A stretch of 60,647 bases of DNA from Vicinamibacterales bacterium. Its GTDB lineage: Bacteria; Acidobacteriota; Vicinamibacteria; Vicinamibacterales; JAKQTR01. The DNA lies in contig JALOKU010000013.1 of NCBI GenBank assembly GCA_025456345.1, positions 1 through 60,647 on the forward strand, written 5' to 3'. Below the pieces are notes generated by a model, which saw only the letters and a list, made by a program, of their open reading frames with translations, did no database searches and was not told where the DNA came from. Shown piece after piece: positions 8,229 through 16,632 of this stretch. Position 1 is the stretch's first letter. Every line of letters begins with the position of its first letter. A program made the position numbers and the translations under genes.

Positions 8229-10235
8229 ATGCAGCGATGGGCGAGGCGGCTCCTGGTCGGATGCACGATTGGCGCGGTGTCGGCGGCGCTGGCGTGGGCC
8301 GCCGGCCAGACCGCGTTCTTCAAGACCGTCGAGCTCAAGACCTACGACTACCGCGTCCGCGTGACGGCGGACCCGGCGTCGGCGCGGCGCGACATCGTGC
8401 TCGTCAGCATCGACGACAGCAGCATCCGCCGCCTCGAGCCGAACGCAGGCCGCTGGCCGTGGCCGCGCGTCGTCCACTCGTCCCTCGTCGACTACCTCGC
8501 CCGCGCCCCGGCGAAGGTCATCGTCTACGACGTGCTCTTCACCGAGCGCCAGCAGGGGACGTTCAAGGTCGACGATGTCACGTGGGGCGGCGCGGAGTCT
8601 GACCGCGCGCTGGCGTCGTCGGCGGCGCGCGCGGGCAACGTCGTGTTCGCGGCCGACGTGACCGCCGACGAACTGGCCCAACTCGGCAATCGCGGGGTCG
8701 AGCGGCTTCGCGCGGGCCAGCCGTTCCCGGCCGACCCGGCGTTCGAGGCGCGGCCCGGCGTCATCCTGCCGTACGACGAACTGACCGACGCCGCGGCCGC
8801 CGTGGGCCACAACTTCAGCATCTACGATGCCGACGGGCCGGTGCGGCGCACGGCGCCGTTCGTGCGCGTGGGCGAGGTGGGGGTTCCGTCGCTGGCCGTC
8901 GCCGCGGTGATGCTGGCGGGGCCCGTGAAGCCGGAGGCGATCCGGCGCGAGAACGACACGCTCAGAGTGGGGCCCGCGCTGGCGCCGCTCGTGCCCGCCA
9001 GCATTCCGAGTTTCTACGTGCCGGAGACGCGCGCCGAGCGGATGCTGATTCACTTCACCGGCCCGGTGCTGAAAGACGGTAAGCCGACCTACCAGGATTA
9101 CAGCTTCTACGACCTGTACTATTCGGAGCAGCAGATCCTCGCCGGCGAAAAACCAACGGTGGACCCGGCCGTGTTCCGCGACAGGATCGTGGTCATTGGC
9201 ACGACCGCCGCGGGCCTCGGCGACCTCTACACCGTGCCCTTCGCCGAGGGGAAGATGCCCGGCATGCAGGTGCACGCGAATGTCATCGACGATCTGCTGT
9301 CGCAGCGGTTCATGCGGCCGATCGGAGCCGGGCCCGACCTGCTCGTGCTGATCGGGTGCGCGCTTGTCGTCGGCATCGCAGGCACGGCGCTCGCGGTGTG
9401 GCCGGCGGCCGGCATCTCGGCGATCGTCGTCCTGGCGATCGCATGGGCGTCGGTGCGGCTCTTCGGACAGGGCGCGTGGATGCAGCTGGCGACACCCGTG
9501 CTGGCGGTGGCGTTCGCCATGTTCGGGAGCACGGCCTACCAGTACTTCGTCGAGGGCCGGGAGAAGCGCCAGGTGAAGCGGACGTTCTCCCGCTTCGTGT
9601 CGAAGGACGTGTACGAGCAACTGGTGGCCGATCCCGCCAGTGCCAGGGTCGGCGGCGCGCGGCGCGACATGTCCGTGCTCTTCGCCGACATCCGCGGATT
9701 CACCGCGTTCACCGAGCGCGGCAGGCCCGAGGAGGTCGTCTCGCAGCTGAACGAGTACTTCTCGCGGATGGTGGAGGTGGTCTTCGCGCACCGGGGCACA
9801 GTGGACAAGTTCGTCGGCGACATGGTGATGGCGCTGTTCGGCGCGCCGCTGGCGGACCCCGATCACGCGGACCACGCGGTGCAGGCGGCCCTCGGGATGC
9901 TCGGCGCGCTGAAGGACCAGAACGCGCGGTGGGCCGCCGAGGGGCGCCCCCCGCTCGAGATCGGCGTCGGCGTGAACAGCGGCGACATGGTGGCGGGCAT
10001 CATCGGGTCGGACACGGTCATGAGCTACACGGTGATCGGCGACGCGGTGAACCTGGGATCGCGCCTCGAGTCGCTGAACAAGGAATACGGCACCCGCCTC
10101 ATCGTCAGCGAGAGCACGAGGGCGCGCCTCAAAGGGCGCTATGATATGAAGCCATTGGGAGCCGTGACCGTCAAAGGCAAGTCCGAGCCGGTGCACATCT
10201 TCGAGGTGCTCGCGCGGCTGGACCGCCAGGAGTGA
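8229..10235 (+). CDS. CHASE2-domain class III adenylate cyclase
   Basis: This ~668-residue membrane enzyme has an N-terminal helix, a large periplasmic CHASE2 sensor (about residues 30-340), three closely spaced helices (about 365-450) and a C-terminal class III cyclase domain. The catalytic set is complete: metal-binding Asp487 (FADIRGF) and Asp531 (VGDMVMALFG), purine-specifying Lys527 and Asp605 (typical of ATP rather than GTP), and transition-state Asn608 and Arg612 (VNLGSRLE). It should therefore make cAMP in response to an extracellular signal. AGGGGAG lies 11 nt before this ATG; an in-frame GTG at 8223 is also possible. It starts an apparent operon with the M48 protease 7 bp downstream and a cyclic-nucleotide-binding MscS channel. 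Confidence 0.9.
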   Translation: MQRWARRLLVGCTIGAVSAALAWAAGQTAFFKTVELKTYDYRVRVTADPASARRDIVLVSIDDSSIRRLEPNAGRWPWPRVVHSSLVDYLARAPAKVIVYDVLFTERQQGTFKVDDVTWGGAESDRALASSAARAGNVVFAADVTADELAQLGNRGVERLRAGQPFPADPAFEARPGVILPYDELTDAAAAVGHNFSIYDADGPVRRTAPFVRVGEVGVPSLAVAAVMLAGPVKPEAIRRENDTLRVGPALAPLVPASIPSFYVPETRAERMLIHFTGPVLKDGKPTYQDYSFYDLYYSEQQILAGEKPTVDPAVFRDRIVVIGTTAAGLGDLYTVPFAEGKMPGMQVHANVIDDLLSQRFMRPIGAGPDLLVLIGCALVVGIAGTALAVWPAAGISAIVVLAIAWASVRLFGQGAWMQLATPVLAVAFAMFGSTAYQYFVEGREKRQVKRTFSRFVSKDVYEQLVADPASARVGGARRDMSVLFADIRGFTAFTERGRPEEVVSQLNEYFSRMVEVVFAHRGTVDKFVGDMVMALFGAPLADPDHADHAVQAALGMLGALKDQNARWAAEGRPPLEIGVGVNSGDMVAGIIGSDTVMSYTVIGDAVNLGSRLESLNKEYGTRLIVSESTRARLKGRYDMKPLGAVTVKGKSEPVHIFEVLARLDRQE

Positions 10236-10242
10236 CCGCGCG

Positions 10243-11388
10243 ATGAGTCGATCCACAGCGCTGCTGGTGGCGATGGCCGTGCTGGCCGCCGGCCTGTGCA
10301 CGCCGGCTGCGGCCGGACCGCAGATTCCAGGCCTCCCCAAATCCAGGGAACTCACCGAGGTCGTGAAGCGGGCGAACCAGCTCCGCGACCTCGTGATCAC
10401 CGAGGACGAGGAGATCAAACTCGGCGCCGGCGTCAGCGAGCGCGTGCGCGCGCGCTACGGTGTGGTGCAGAACGCCGCCGTCCACCGCTACGTGACGCTG
10501 GTGGGCACGCTGCTCGTGAAGAAGAGCACGCGCCCGAACCTGCCGTTCCGCTTCATCGTGCTCGATACGGACGGCGTCAACGCGTTTGCCGCGCCCGGCG
10601 GGTACATCCACATCACGCGCGGCGCCCTCGGGCTGATGGCCAGCGAGGCCGAGCTGGCCGGCGTGCTGGCCCACGAGATCTCCCACGTCACCGAGAAGCA
10701 CACCCTGAGCGCCATCCAGAAGAACAAACTGGTTCAGATCGGCGCCGAAGAGAGCATTACGAAGAACCCCGAACTGTGGGGCAGGCTCGTCGACGTCACC
10801 TCGGACCTCGTGATGGCCGGCTTCGGGCGCGGAGAAGAGATGGAGTCGGACCGGGACGGCCTCGCAATGGCCGACGCCGCCGGCTATGCGCCGGCCGGAC
10901 TGGGCGACTTCCTCGAGCGGCTGTCGGAACGCAACCAGAAGACGTCGGGCAAGCAGGGCCTCTTCGCGTCGCACCCGCAGATGAAGGAGCGCCTGACGAC
11001 CCTGGACAAGGAGATCAACGCGCGCAAGTACGCGTCCGCCGTCGCCCTGGCCGACCGCTACAAGGCGAACATCTCCTACACCGCCACGCCGGTCGCCGAG
11101 ATCGCAACCGTCGAGGCGGGATCCGCGGGGCTGGCCGGCGGCACGACGAAGCCGGCCGGCGGCGAGAAGCCGGCGGAGGCCCCCAAGAAGAAGGGCTTCG
11201 GACTGAGCGGGCTCATCAAACCGGCCGGCACCGAGAAGAAGTCCGCCGAAGTGACCGGCTCCGCCGCGTCGCGAGGCGTCGACACCGAACGCAATGCGAA
11301 AGGCGGGCCGGTGAAGACGATGGTGGCGGTCAAGGTGACCCCGGCTGAACTGGACGCCTTCAGGAAGGAAGGGAACCTCAGGTCGTGA
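10243..11388 (+). CDS. Secreted M48 family zinc metalloprotease
   Basis: The 381-residue exported protein has a signal peptide (STALLVAMAVLAAGLCTPAAAG), the M48 zinc motif HEISH (His144, Glu145, His148) and the third ligand Glu in EEMESDRDGLAMA. Residues about 45-270 form the peptidase. The C-terminal ~100 residues are Ala/Lys/Pro/Gly-rich and probably disordered. M48 proteins of this BepA/LoiP type act in outer-membrane quality control. AGGAG precedes the ATG by about 8 nt, partly inside the end of the cyclase gene, and its TGA overlaps the GTG of the MscS gene (GTGA). The conserved link to the cyclase and channel in this operon suggests an envelope-stress role, which is inference. Confidence 0.9.
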   Translation: MSRSTALLVAMAVLAAGLCTPAAAGPQIPGLPKSRELTEVVKRANQLRDLVITEDEEIKLGAGVSERVRARYGVVQNAAVHRYVTLVGTLLVKKSTRPNLPFRFIVLDTDGVNAFAAPGGYIHITRGALGLMASEAELAGVLAHEISHVTEKHTLSAIQKNKLVQIGAEESITKNPELWGRLVDVTSDLVMAGFGRGEEMESDRDGLAMADAAGYAPAGLGDFLERLSERNQKTSGKQGLFASHPQMKERLTTLDKEINARKYASAVALADRYKANISYTATPVAEIATVEAGSAGLAGGTTKPAGGEKPAEAPKKKGFGLSGLIKPAGTEKKSAEVTGSAASRGVDTERNAKGGPVKTMVAVKVTPAELDAFRKEGNLRS

Positions 11389-12845
11389 ACGACGTCGCCT
11401 TCCGCATCGCCATCGGCGCCGGCGTTCTGCTGCTGGCGCTCGTCGTCCGGGCCGCGAGCGTCAACCGCCTGGTCCGCCGCAAGCTCAGGCTGTCGTTCTT
11501 CCTGGCGCTCGTGTACACCGTCGTCTCGGTTGCGCTGAGCCGGTCTGCGCTCACGCCCGACATGGCGGCGCGCGTGCTGTCGGTGATTCAGTTGTGCATG
11601 GCGCTGGCGATCATCAACCTGATGGTCGTCCTCGCCCTCAACCCGCTGCGCGCCGACCGCGTGCCCGATCGGTTCCCGAACATCGTCCAGGACACGATCA
11701 TCATCGGGCTGTTCCTGATGGTGGCCACCGTCGTGATGCAGGAGAAGTTCCTGACCACGTCGGCGGTGGGGGCCGTGGTCATCGGTTTCGCCCTGCAGGA
11801 CACGCTGGGGAACATGTTCTCGGGCCTGGCGATCCAGGTCGAGAAGCCGTTCCGCGTCGGGCACTGGATCACGGTCGGACCGTTCGAGGGGATGGTGAGC
11901 GAAGTCACGTGGCGGGCGACGAAGATCCGGACCAAAGCGGGGAACCTGGTCGCCCTTCCCAACGCATTCATCTCGAAGGAAGCGATCACCAACTACTCCG
12001 AGCCGTCGGCACCCACGCGGCTCGAAGTCGAAGTCGGGGTGAGCTACAGCGTGCCGCCCAACCAGGTGAAGGCGGCGCTCGCCGAGGCGCTCCGCAACGC
12101 GCCGCTCGCGCTCACATCGCCGGCTCCGGACATCCTCGTCATGGACTTCGGCGCCTCCGCGGTGATCTACCTCGTGCGGTTCTGGATCAACGACTTCGCC
12201 AAGGACTCCGCGGCGCGCGACGAAGTGCGGTCGGCGATCTACTACTCGTTGCGGCGGCATCGCTACGAGATCCCGTTCCCGATCCAGACGGAGATTCAGG
12301 TCGAGCCGGTGGCCGAGCGCGCGTCGGAACGCATCGAGCGGGTGATGGAGGCCCTCCGGCCGGTTGATCTCTTCGCTCCCCTTACTGGCGACCAACTGAC
12401 CGAGGTTGCGGCCAGGGCGGGCGAGCGGATCTACGGACAGGGCGAGGCCATCGTGCGCCAGAGCGAGGCCGGCAGCTCGATGTTCGTCATCAAGCGCGGC
12501 CGCGTCCGCGTGGTCGAGGCGTCTGGGCGGGAGTTGGCCACCATCGAGGCGGGCGGGTACGTCGGCGAGATGTCGATGCTGACCGGACAGCCGCGTTCCG
12601 CGACCGTGCTGGCTGTGGAGGATTGCGAAGCCGTGGAGTTGACGGCGGAATCGCTCCGCGAGGTCGCGCTGGCCAATCCCGAGGTCGTGACGCGCATCAG
12701 CGCCGTGGTGGCCGAGCGCCAGGCCGACCTCGAACAACAGAAGGCCGAGGCTGCGGCCGGCCGGCCGGCCGTCGCCGAGGCGCACCGGTCCCTGCTCAGT
12801 CGCATCCAGGAGTTCCTGCACCTCCCCGACCTCCTCGGCGATTAG
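11385..12845 (+). CDS. MscS-family channel with C-terminal cyclic-nucleotide-binding domain
   Basis: The 486-residue protein has about four N-terminal helices, the MscS pore helix region (about residues 125-160: SAVGAVVIGFALQDTLGNMFSGLAIQ in pieces), a cytoplasmic MscS beta/vestibule domain to about residue 320, and a CRP-type cNMP domain from about residue 329 to 460. The phosphate-binding cassette is present as GEMSMLTGQPRSATV, with Glu395 and Arg404 in the positions that contact ribose and cyclic phosphate. This is the bCNG-type architecture. The GTG start overlaps the stop of the M48 gene. The first gene of the same operon encodes a cAMP-making cyclase, so cAMP gating or tuning of this channel is a reasonable inference. 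Confidence 0.9.
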   Translation: MNDVAFRIAIGAGVLLLALVVRAASVNRLVRRKLRLSFFLALVYTVVSVALSRSALTPDMAARVLSVIQLCMALAIINLMVVLALNPLRADRVPDRFPNIVQDTIIIGLFLMVATVVMQEKFLTTSAVGAVVIGFALQDTLGNMFSGLAIQVEKPFRVGHWITVGPFEGMVSEVTWRATKIRTKAGNLVALPNAFISKEAITNYSEPSAPTRLEVEVGVSYSVPPNQVKAALAEALRNAPLALTSPAPDILVMDFGASAVIYLVRFWINDFAKDSAARDEVRSAIYYSLRRHRYEIPFPIQTEIQVEPVAERASERIERVMEALRPVDLFAPLTGDQLTEVAARAGERIYGQGEAIVRQSEAGSSMFVIKRGRVRVVEASGRELATIEAGGYVGEMSMLTGQPRSATVLAVEDCEAVELTAESLREVALANPEVVTRISAVVAERQADLEQQKAEAAAGRPAVAEAHRSLLSRIQEFLHLPDLLGD

Positions 12846-12854
12846 CGGGGTTTA

Positions 12855-12880
12855 GCGGGGTCAGACCCGGGTCAGACCCC
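12855..12880. repeat. GGGGTCAGACCC-type intergenic element, copy 1
   Basis: GCGGGGTCAGACCC is followed at once by GGGTCAGACCCC. The element ends 8 bp before the GGAGG ribosome-binding site of the next gene. The same unit occurs at two other gene starts in the window. Confidence 0.85.
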
Positions 12881-12898
12881 AATCTGTCGGAGGCGCCT

Positions 12899-14776
12899 AT
12901 GTCTGGTGTGCGGCGGTCGGTTGTTGTTCTCCTGTGCGCGGGAGTGATCGGCGCCACCGGGCTCGGTTCCCAGTCGCTCCCGCCAGCAGCAGCTGACCGA
13001 GTCCCGCCGCCGCTGTTCACGGATCCCCAGCGGGCCGCCAAGCTCGAATCGGCCTTCCCGGAAATCGACCGCCTGTTCCGGGCGTTCGCGGAGCGAGGTC
13101 GCGTTCCGGGGATCGCCTACGGCATCGTCATCGACGGCCGGCTCGCGCATTCGGGCGCCGTGGGCTACCGCGACATCAGCGCGAAGGCGCCGGTGGATGC
13201 CGACACCGTGTTCCGCATCGCGTCGATGACGAAGAGCTTCACCGCGCTCTGCATCATGCGGCTCCGCGACGATGGAAGGCTTTCGCTCGACGATCCGGCG
13301 GAGCGCTACGTCCCCGAACTGGCGGGCCTTGTCTATCCGACCGCCGATTCGCCGCGCATCACGATCAGGCACCTGCTGTCCCACGCCGGGGGATTTCCCG
13401 AGGACAATCCCTGGGGCGACCGCCAGCTCGCCGCCACAGACGCCGAGATGGCCGCGATGATGAAACGCGGGATTCCGTTTTCGACGGTTCCCGGGACGGC
13501 CTACGAATACTCGAACTACGGCTTCGCGATTCTCGGCCGGATCGTCGCGAATGCCTCCGGGATGCCCTACCGCCAGTACCTGCAGGCGAACATTCTGAAG
13601 CCGCTCGGCATGACCTCGACCACGCTCGAGGCCGCTGAGGTGCCCGCGGGGCGGCTCGCGCGCGGCTACCGGCTGGCGGGCGCGGAGCTCATCGACGAGC
13701 CCGCGCTGCCCGACGGCGCGTTCGGCCCGATGGGCGGCATGCTGACGTCAACGCGGGACCTCGCCGCCTACGTCAGCTTCCTGGCGTCGGCGTGGCCGCC
13801 GCGAGACGACCCCGACGCGGGGCCCGTCGGCCGCGCGTCGCTGCGCGAGATGCAGCAGGTATGGCGCCGGTCGCCGGCGACGGTCTCCCGCGACCGCGTG
13901 GATGGCCCGCTCACGCTGAACGCCGGCGGCTACGGGTTCGGGCTCCGCGTGTGGCAGACCTGCGGCCTCCCGCACGTGGTCGCGCACAGCGGGGGCCTGC
14001 CCGGTTTCGGCTCGCACATGCGCTGGCTGCCCGAGCACGGCGTGGCGGTCATCGCCATGGGCAACCTCACCTACACCAGCTGGGGGCGCGTCACCGACGA
14101 GGCGCTCGACGCGCTGGAGCGGACCGGCGGCCTGAAGCCTCGCACGCCTCAGCCATCCGCCGCGCTCGTGACGGCGAGGGCCGCGATCAACCGCCTCATT
14201 GAACGCTGGGACGACGGGGAGGCGAGGGCGCTTGCGGCGGACAATCTCTTCCTGGACGCGCCGATGGAACTTCGCCGCACGCAGGTCGAAGCGATCAGAG
14301 GCAGGCTGGGGGCGTGCCGCGCCGACGGCGCGTTCGATGTCGAAAACGCGCTGCGCGGCACGTGGAAGATGACGTGCGACCGCGGCTCCCTCCGCGTCGC
14401 GATCACGCTCGCGCCCACGATGCCGGCGAAAGTACAGCTCTGGGACATCACGCCGGTGGGACAGCTTCAGCCGGCCATTGCATCGGCGGTGAAGGCGATT
14501 GCCGGGATGATCGGCGCGCCGGACCGCGCCGCCCTGGCGGGCATGCTCGACGCCGGCGTCGACGCGGATGCTCCGGCCAGGCAGTTGCACGCCGCCTCGG
14601 CGTGGGGGAGCTGCAAACCGGACGAGGTGCTGTCTGGCGGCAGCGAACAGGGCGCGAAGGTCCGGCTGGCGTGTTCTCGAGGCAACCTCGACCTGACGGT
14701 CGAAGTCGAGCCGGCGGCCGGCAAGGTCAGGCGACTTTCGCTCATGCCGGCGGGGACGGGCCCCTGCGTGCCATAG
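12899..14776 (+). CDS. Secreted serine hydrolase of the beta-lactamase class C / D-aminopeptidase family
   Basis: The 625-residue exported protein contains the active-site set SMTK, YSN (in YEYSNYGF) and HSG (in VVAHSGGLPGFGSH). It is therefore a class C-fold serine hydrolase acting as peptidase, esterase or transpeptidase-like enzyme. Residues about 50-420 form this domain. The C-terminal ~200 residues are an unassigned beta-rich extension with several cysteines (GACRADG, MTCDRGS, GSCKPDE, LACSRG) that could form two disulfides in the periplasm. The ATG start follows GGAGG with a 5-nt spacer and opens a signal peptide (SVVVLLCAGVIGATGLG). A GGGGTCAGACCC element lies directly upstream. Confidence 0.88.
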   Translation: MSGVRRSVVVLLCAGVIGATGLGSQSLPPAAADRVPPPLFTDPQRAAKLESAFPEIDRLFRAFAERGRVPGIAYGIVIDGRLAHSGAVGYRDISAKAPVDADTVFRIASMTKSFTALCIMRLRDDGRLSLDDPAERYVPELAGLVYPTADSPRITIRHLLSHAGGFPEDNPWGDRQLAATDAEMAAMMKRGIPFSTVPGTAYEYSNYGFAILGRIVANASGMPYRQYLQANILKPLGMTSTTLEAAEVPAGRLARGYRLAGAELIDEPALPDGAFGPMGGMLTSTRDLAAYVSFLASAWPPRDDPDAGPVGRASLREMQQVWRRSPATVSRDRVDGPLTLNAGGYGFGLRVWQTCGLPHVVAHSGGLPGFGSHMRWLPEHGVAVIAMGNLTYTSWGRVTDEALDALERTGGLKPRTPQPSAALVTARAAINRLIERWDDGEARALAADNLFLDAPMELRRTQVEAIRGRLGACRADGAFDVENALRGTWKMTCDRGSLRVAITLAPTMPAKVQLWDITPVGQLQPAIASAVKAIAGMIGAPDRAALAGMLDAGVDADAPARQLHAASAWGSCKPDEVLSGGSEQGAKVRLACSRGNLDLTVEVEPAAGKVRRLSLMPAGTGPCVP

Positions 14777-14802
14777 GACCGGTTTCGCGCCCGCTCTGGC
14801 CG

Positions 14803-14833
14803 TTGGCGGCCGGGCCGCAAAACGCGTTATTAT
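14803..14833 (+). promoter_or_regulatory. Weak candidate promoter for the desaturase leader
   Basis: TTGGCG (14803-14808) and TATTAT (14828-14833) have a 19-bp spacer, longer than ideal. The predicted transcript would begin a few bases before the conserved leader structure that follows. Confidence 0.35.
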
Positions 14834-14846
14834 CGGGAAGACCCCC

Positions 14847-14915
14847 TGGGACGGTTTTACGACCTGCGCACGGCGGATCGATGACGCCGTGAGATCGGGT
14901 GATGAAACCGCCCGC
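14847..14915 (+). promoter_or_regulatory. Structured leader element A, candidate cis-regulatory RNA (copy 1 of 2)
   Basis: This stretch folds as a closing stem (TGGG + CGGTTT, 14847-14857, with AAACCG + CCCG, 14905-14914, and one bulged A) enclosing ACCTGC (14862-14867), a 7-bp hairpin (14869-14875 with 14885-14891) and GGGTGATG (14897-14904). The same order, the same spacer lengths and compensatory base changes occur at 26631-26701, upstream of osmC. A further 6-bp hairpin (TCCCGT/ACGGGA, 14921-14938) lies between it and the ribosome-binding site, and could be an expression platform. I do not recognise it as any known riboswitch class. Confidence 0.6.
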
Positions 14916-14950
14916 ATTTATCCCGTCTCGCTACGGGACGGAGACCTCCG

Positions 14951-15952
14951 ATGAAGATCGATGCAGGCAACTGGCGCGCCCTCGTGGCGCACTACCAGAA
15001 GGCGGACGCACGCCGGGCGGTCACCCAGATCTTCACGACGCTCGTGCCGCTCGCCGCGATGATGTACCTGATGTACCTCTCGCTCTCCTGGTCGTACTGG
15101 CTGACCCTCGCCCTCGCGTTTCCGACGGCCGGCTTCCTGGTCCGGACCTTCATCATCATGCACGACTGCGGGCACGGCTCGTTCCTGCCGTCGCAGCGGT
15201 TGAACAATATCGTGGGCTGGCTGACCGGCGTGCTGACCGCCACCCCGTACAGCGAATGGCGCCACGAGCACGCGATTCACCACGCCACCGCCGGCGACCT
15301 CGATCGCCGCGGCCACGGGGACATCGCCACGCTCACGGTGGACGAGTATCTCGCGCGGGGCACGTGGGGCCGGCTGCGCTACCGGATCTATCGGAATCCC
15401 GTCTTGATCCTGGTTGTCGGGCCCGTCTACCTGATGCTCGGCCAGCGGATCCCGGGGCGGGTCAAGTCGAGCGGGTCTCCGAAGACATCGAGCGTCTGGT
15501 CCACCAACCTGGGCCTCGCCGTGGCGATTACCGCGCTCGCGATGATCATCGGCCTGCAGTCGGTGCTCCTGGTGTACCTCCCCGTGGGCTACATTGCCGG
15601 CGCCGCCGGCGTGTACCTGTTCTTCGTGCAGCACCAGTTCGATGACGCGTACTGGGAACACCACGCGAACTGGGACTATGCGACCGCCGCCGTCATGGGC
15701 TGCTCTTACCTGAAACTGCCTCGCGTGCTGCAGTGGTTCTCGGGCAACATCGGGCTGCATCACGTCCACCATCTTGCGCCGCGCATACCCAACTACAACC
15801 TGCAGCGGGCGCACGACGAGAACCAGCTCTTCCACCAGGCGCCGACGATCAGCCTGGCGCAGAGCGTGTCGATGCTCCGCCTCGCGCTCTGGGACGAGCG
15901 GCAGAAGAGGATGATCGGGTTCGGCGACCTGCGCGCGCTCCAGCACGCCTGA
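14951..15952 (+). CDS. Membrane fatty acid desaturase
   Basis: This 333-residue di-iron enzyme introduces a double bond into membrane acyl chains. The three histidine boxes are intact: HDCGHGS at residues 71-77, HEHAIHH at 105-111 and HHVHH at 270-274, which fits the DesA / omega-6-like acyl-lipid group. Hydrophobic pairs lie at about 25-65 and 180-225. The ATG has CGGAG 7 nt upstream. The 174-bp upstream region carries structured leader element A, which points to post-transcriptional control, perhaps tied to temperature or membrane state, though that is inference. It is monocistronic, with a convergent gene 18 bp downstream. Confidence 0.93.
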   Translation: MKIDAGNWRALVAHYQKADARRAVTQIFTTLVPLAAMMYLMYLSLSWSYWLTLALAFPTAGFLVRTFIIMHDCGHGSFLPSQRLNNIVGWLTGVLTATPYSEWRHEHAIHHATAGDLDRRGHGDIATLTVDEYLARGTWGRLRYRIYRNPVLILVVGPVYLMLGQRIPGRVKSSGSPKTSSVWSTNLGLAVAITALAMIIGLQSVLLVYLPVGYIAGAAGVYLFFVQHQFDDAYWEHHANWDYATAAVMGCSYLKLPRVLQWFSGNIGLHHVHHLAPRIPNYNLQRAHDENQLFHQAPTISLAQSVSMLRLALWDERQKRMIGFGDLRALQHA

Positions 15953-15970
15953 GACCGTGCCTCGCGCTCC

Positions 15971-16447
15971 TTACCGCCACCAACCGCCGTTGCCCCGACT
16001 CCCGTCGTGTCCGCGGGTTCCGCCGCGCCAGCCGCGCTGCGCGTCGCGGTAGCCGGACTCATAGCCGTCGAGGAACCCGCGCCGGTAGACGTCGCGATAC
16101 TCGTTTCGCGACATCCGGTAGTCGCGGTCGTATCCGCGCTCCGCGTCGCGATACCAGCGCTCGCGCCGCGGGTCGAAGCGGTCGCGATCGCGCGCCGCGT
16201 CGAAGCCCTGCTCGTAGCCGTCGTTGAAACCGCGGCTCAGCGCGTAGTCGGTCGCCCGGTATCCAAGATGACCGCTGCGACCGCCCGGCCCCGGCCGCCC
16301 CGCGTATGGGGGCGGCGGCGGGTACTGCTGCCCGCCGCTGAAGACCGCGCCAACGGCAATCCGCGCAGACTGCGCATGCGCCGGCGCGCCGAACGCCAGG
16401 CTGACCAGCACCACACCGGCCGAGATGACGAACGTCGTCGGGTTCAT
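15971..16447 (-). CDS. Small exported protein with DGYE/Gly-Tyr-Arg-rich repeats, function unknown
   Basis: The 158-residue product has a clear signal peptide (MNPTTFVISAGVVLVSLAFG...AHAQ). The mature part is rich in Tyr, Arg, Asp and Gly, with two imperfect repeats, SRGFNDGYEQGFDAARD and YRRGFLDGYESGYRDAQ, separated by a charged Arg/Asp/Tyr stretch. It ends in a Gly/Trp-rich tail. GGAGGGG lies 4 nt before the ATG. Proteins of this composition are common in acidobacterial secretomes but have no known role. Polar, disordered repeats suggest a periplasmic structural or binding protein. No catalytic motif is visible. Confidence 0.72.
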   Translation of the reverse strand: MNPTTFVISAGVVLVSLAFGAPAHAQSARIAVGAVFSGGQQYPPPPPYAGRPGPGGRSGHLGYRATDYALSRGFNDGYEQGFDAARDRDRFDPRRERWYRDAERGYDRDYRMSRNEYRDVYRRGFLDGYESGYRDAQRGWRGGTRGHDGSRGNGGWWR

Positions 16448-16632
16448 GATCCCCTCCATCAGGCCCGCGCGGCGACCCCGCAGCCCCGCCGGCTTCGGCT
16501 GGCAGGCACCAGCGTCTGCTTCAGCTCACTGCAAGCCTCGGACCAGCAATCACCGCGCAGGATCCGGCGGAAATGCGGCGATTGCGGGCGCAGGACGCCG
16601 TGAACGGAATCGGGAGGGACAGTCGGCTCGGC
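16448..16632. other. Intergenic region, no gene seen
   Basis: 185 bp between two leftward genes. It should hold the promoter of the DGYE-repeat protein, but I see no convincing promoter boxes, and no tandem repeat or RNA motif. Confidence 0.4.

Noticed and set aside
8172..10418. A 748-codon open frame on the minus strand opposite the adenylate cyclase
   Set aside because: No recognisable domain; the cyclase has complete catalytic residues on the plus strand.
14849..14915. Leader element A as a fluoride riboswitch (GATGA and AACCGCC resemblance)
   Set aside because: The order and spacing of GATG, GCC and the 3' CUCC/CCUAC parts do not fit the fluoride consensus, and the pairing scheme differs.
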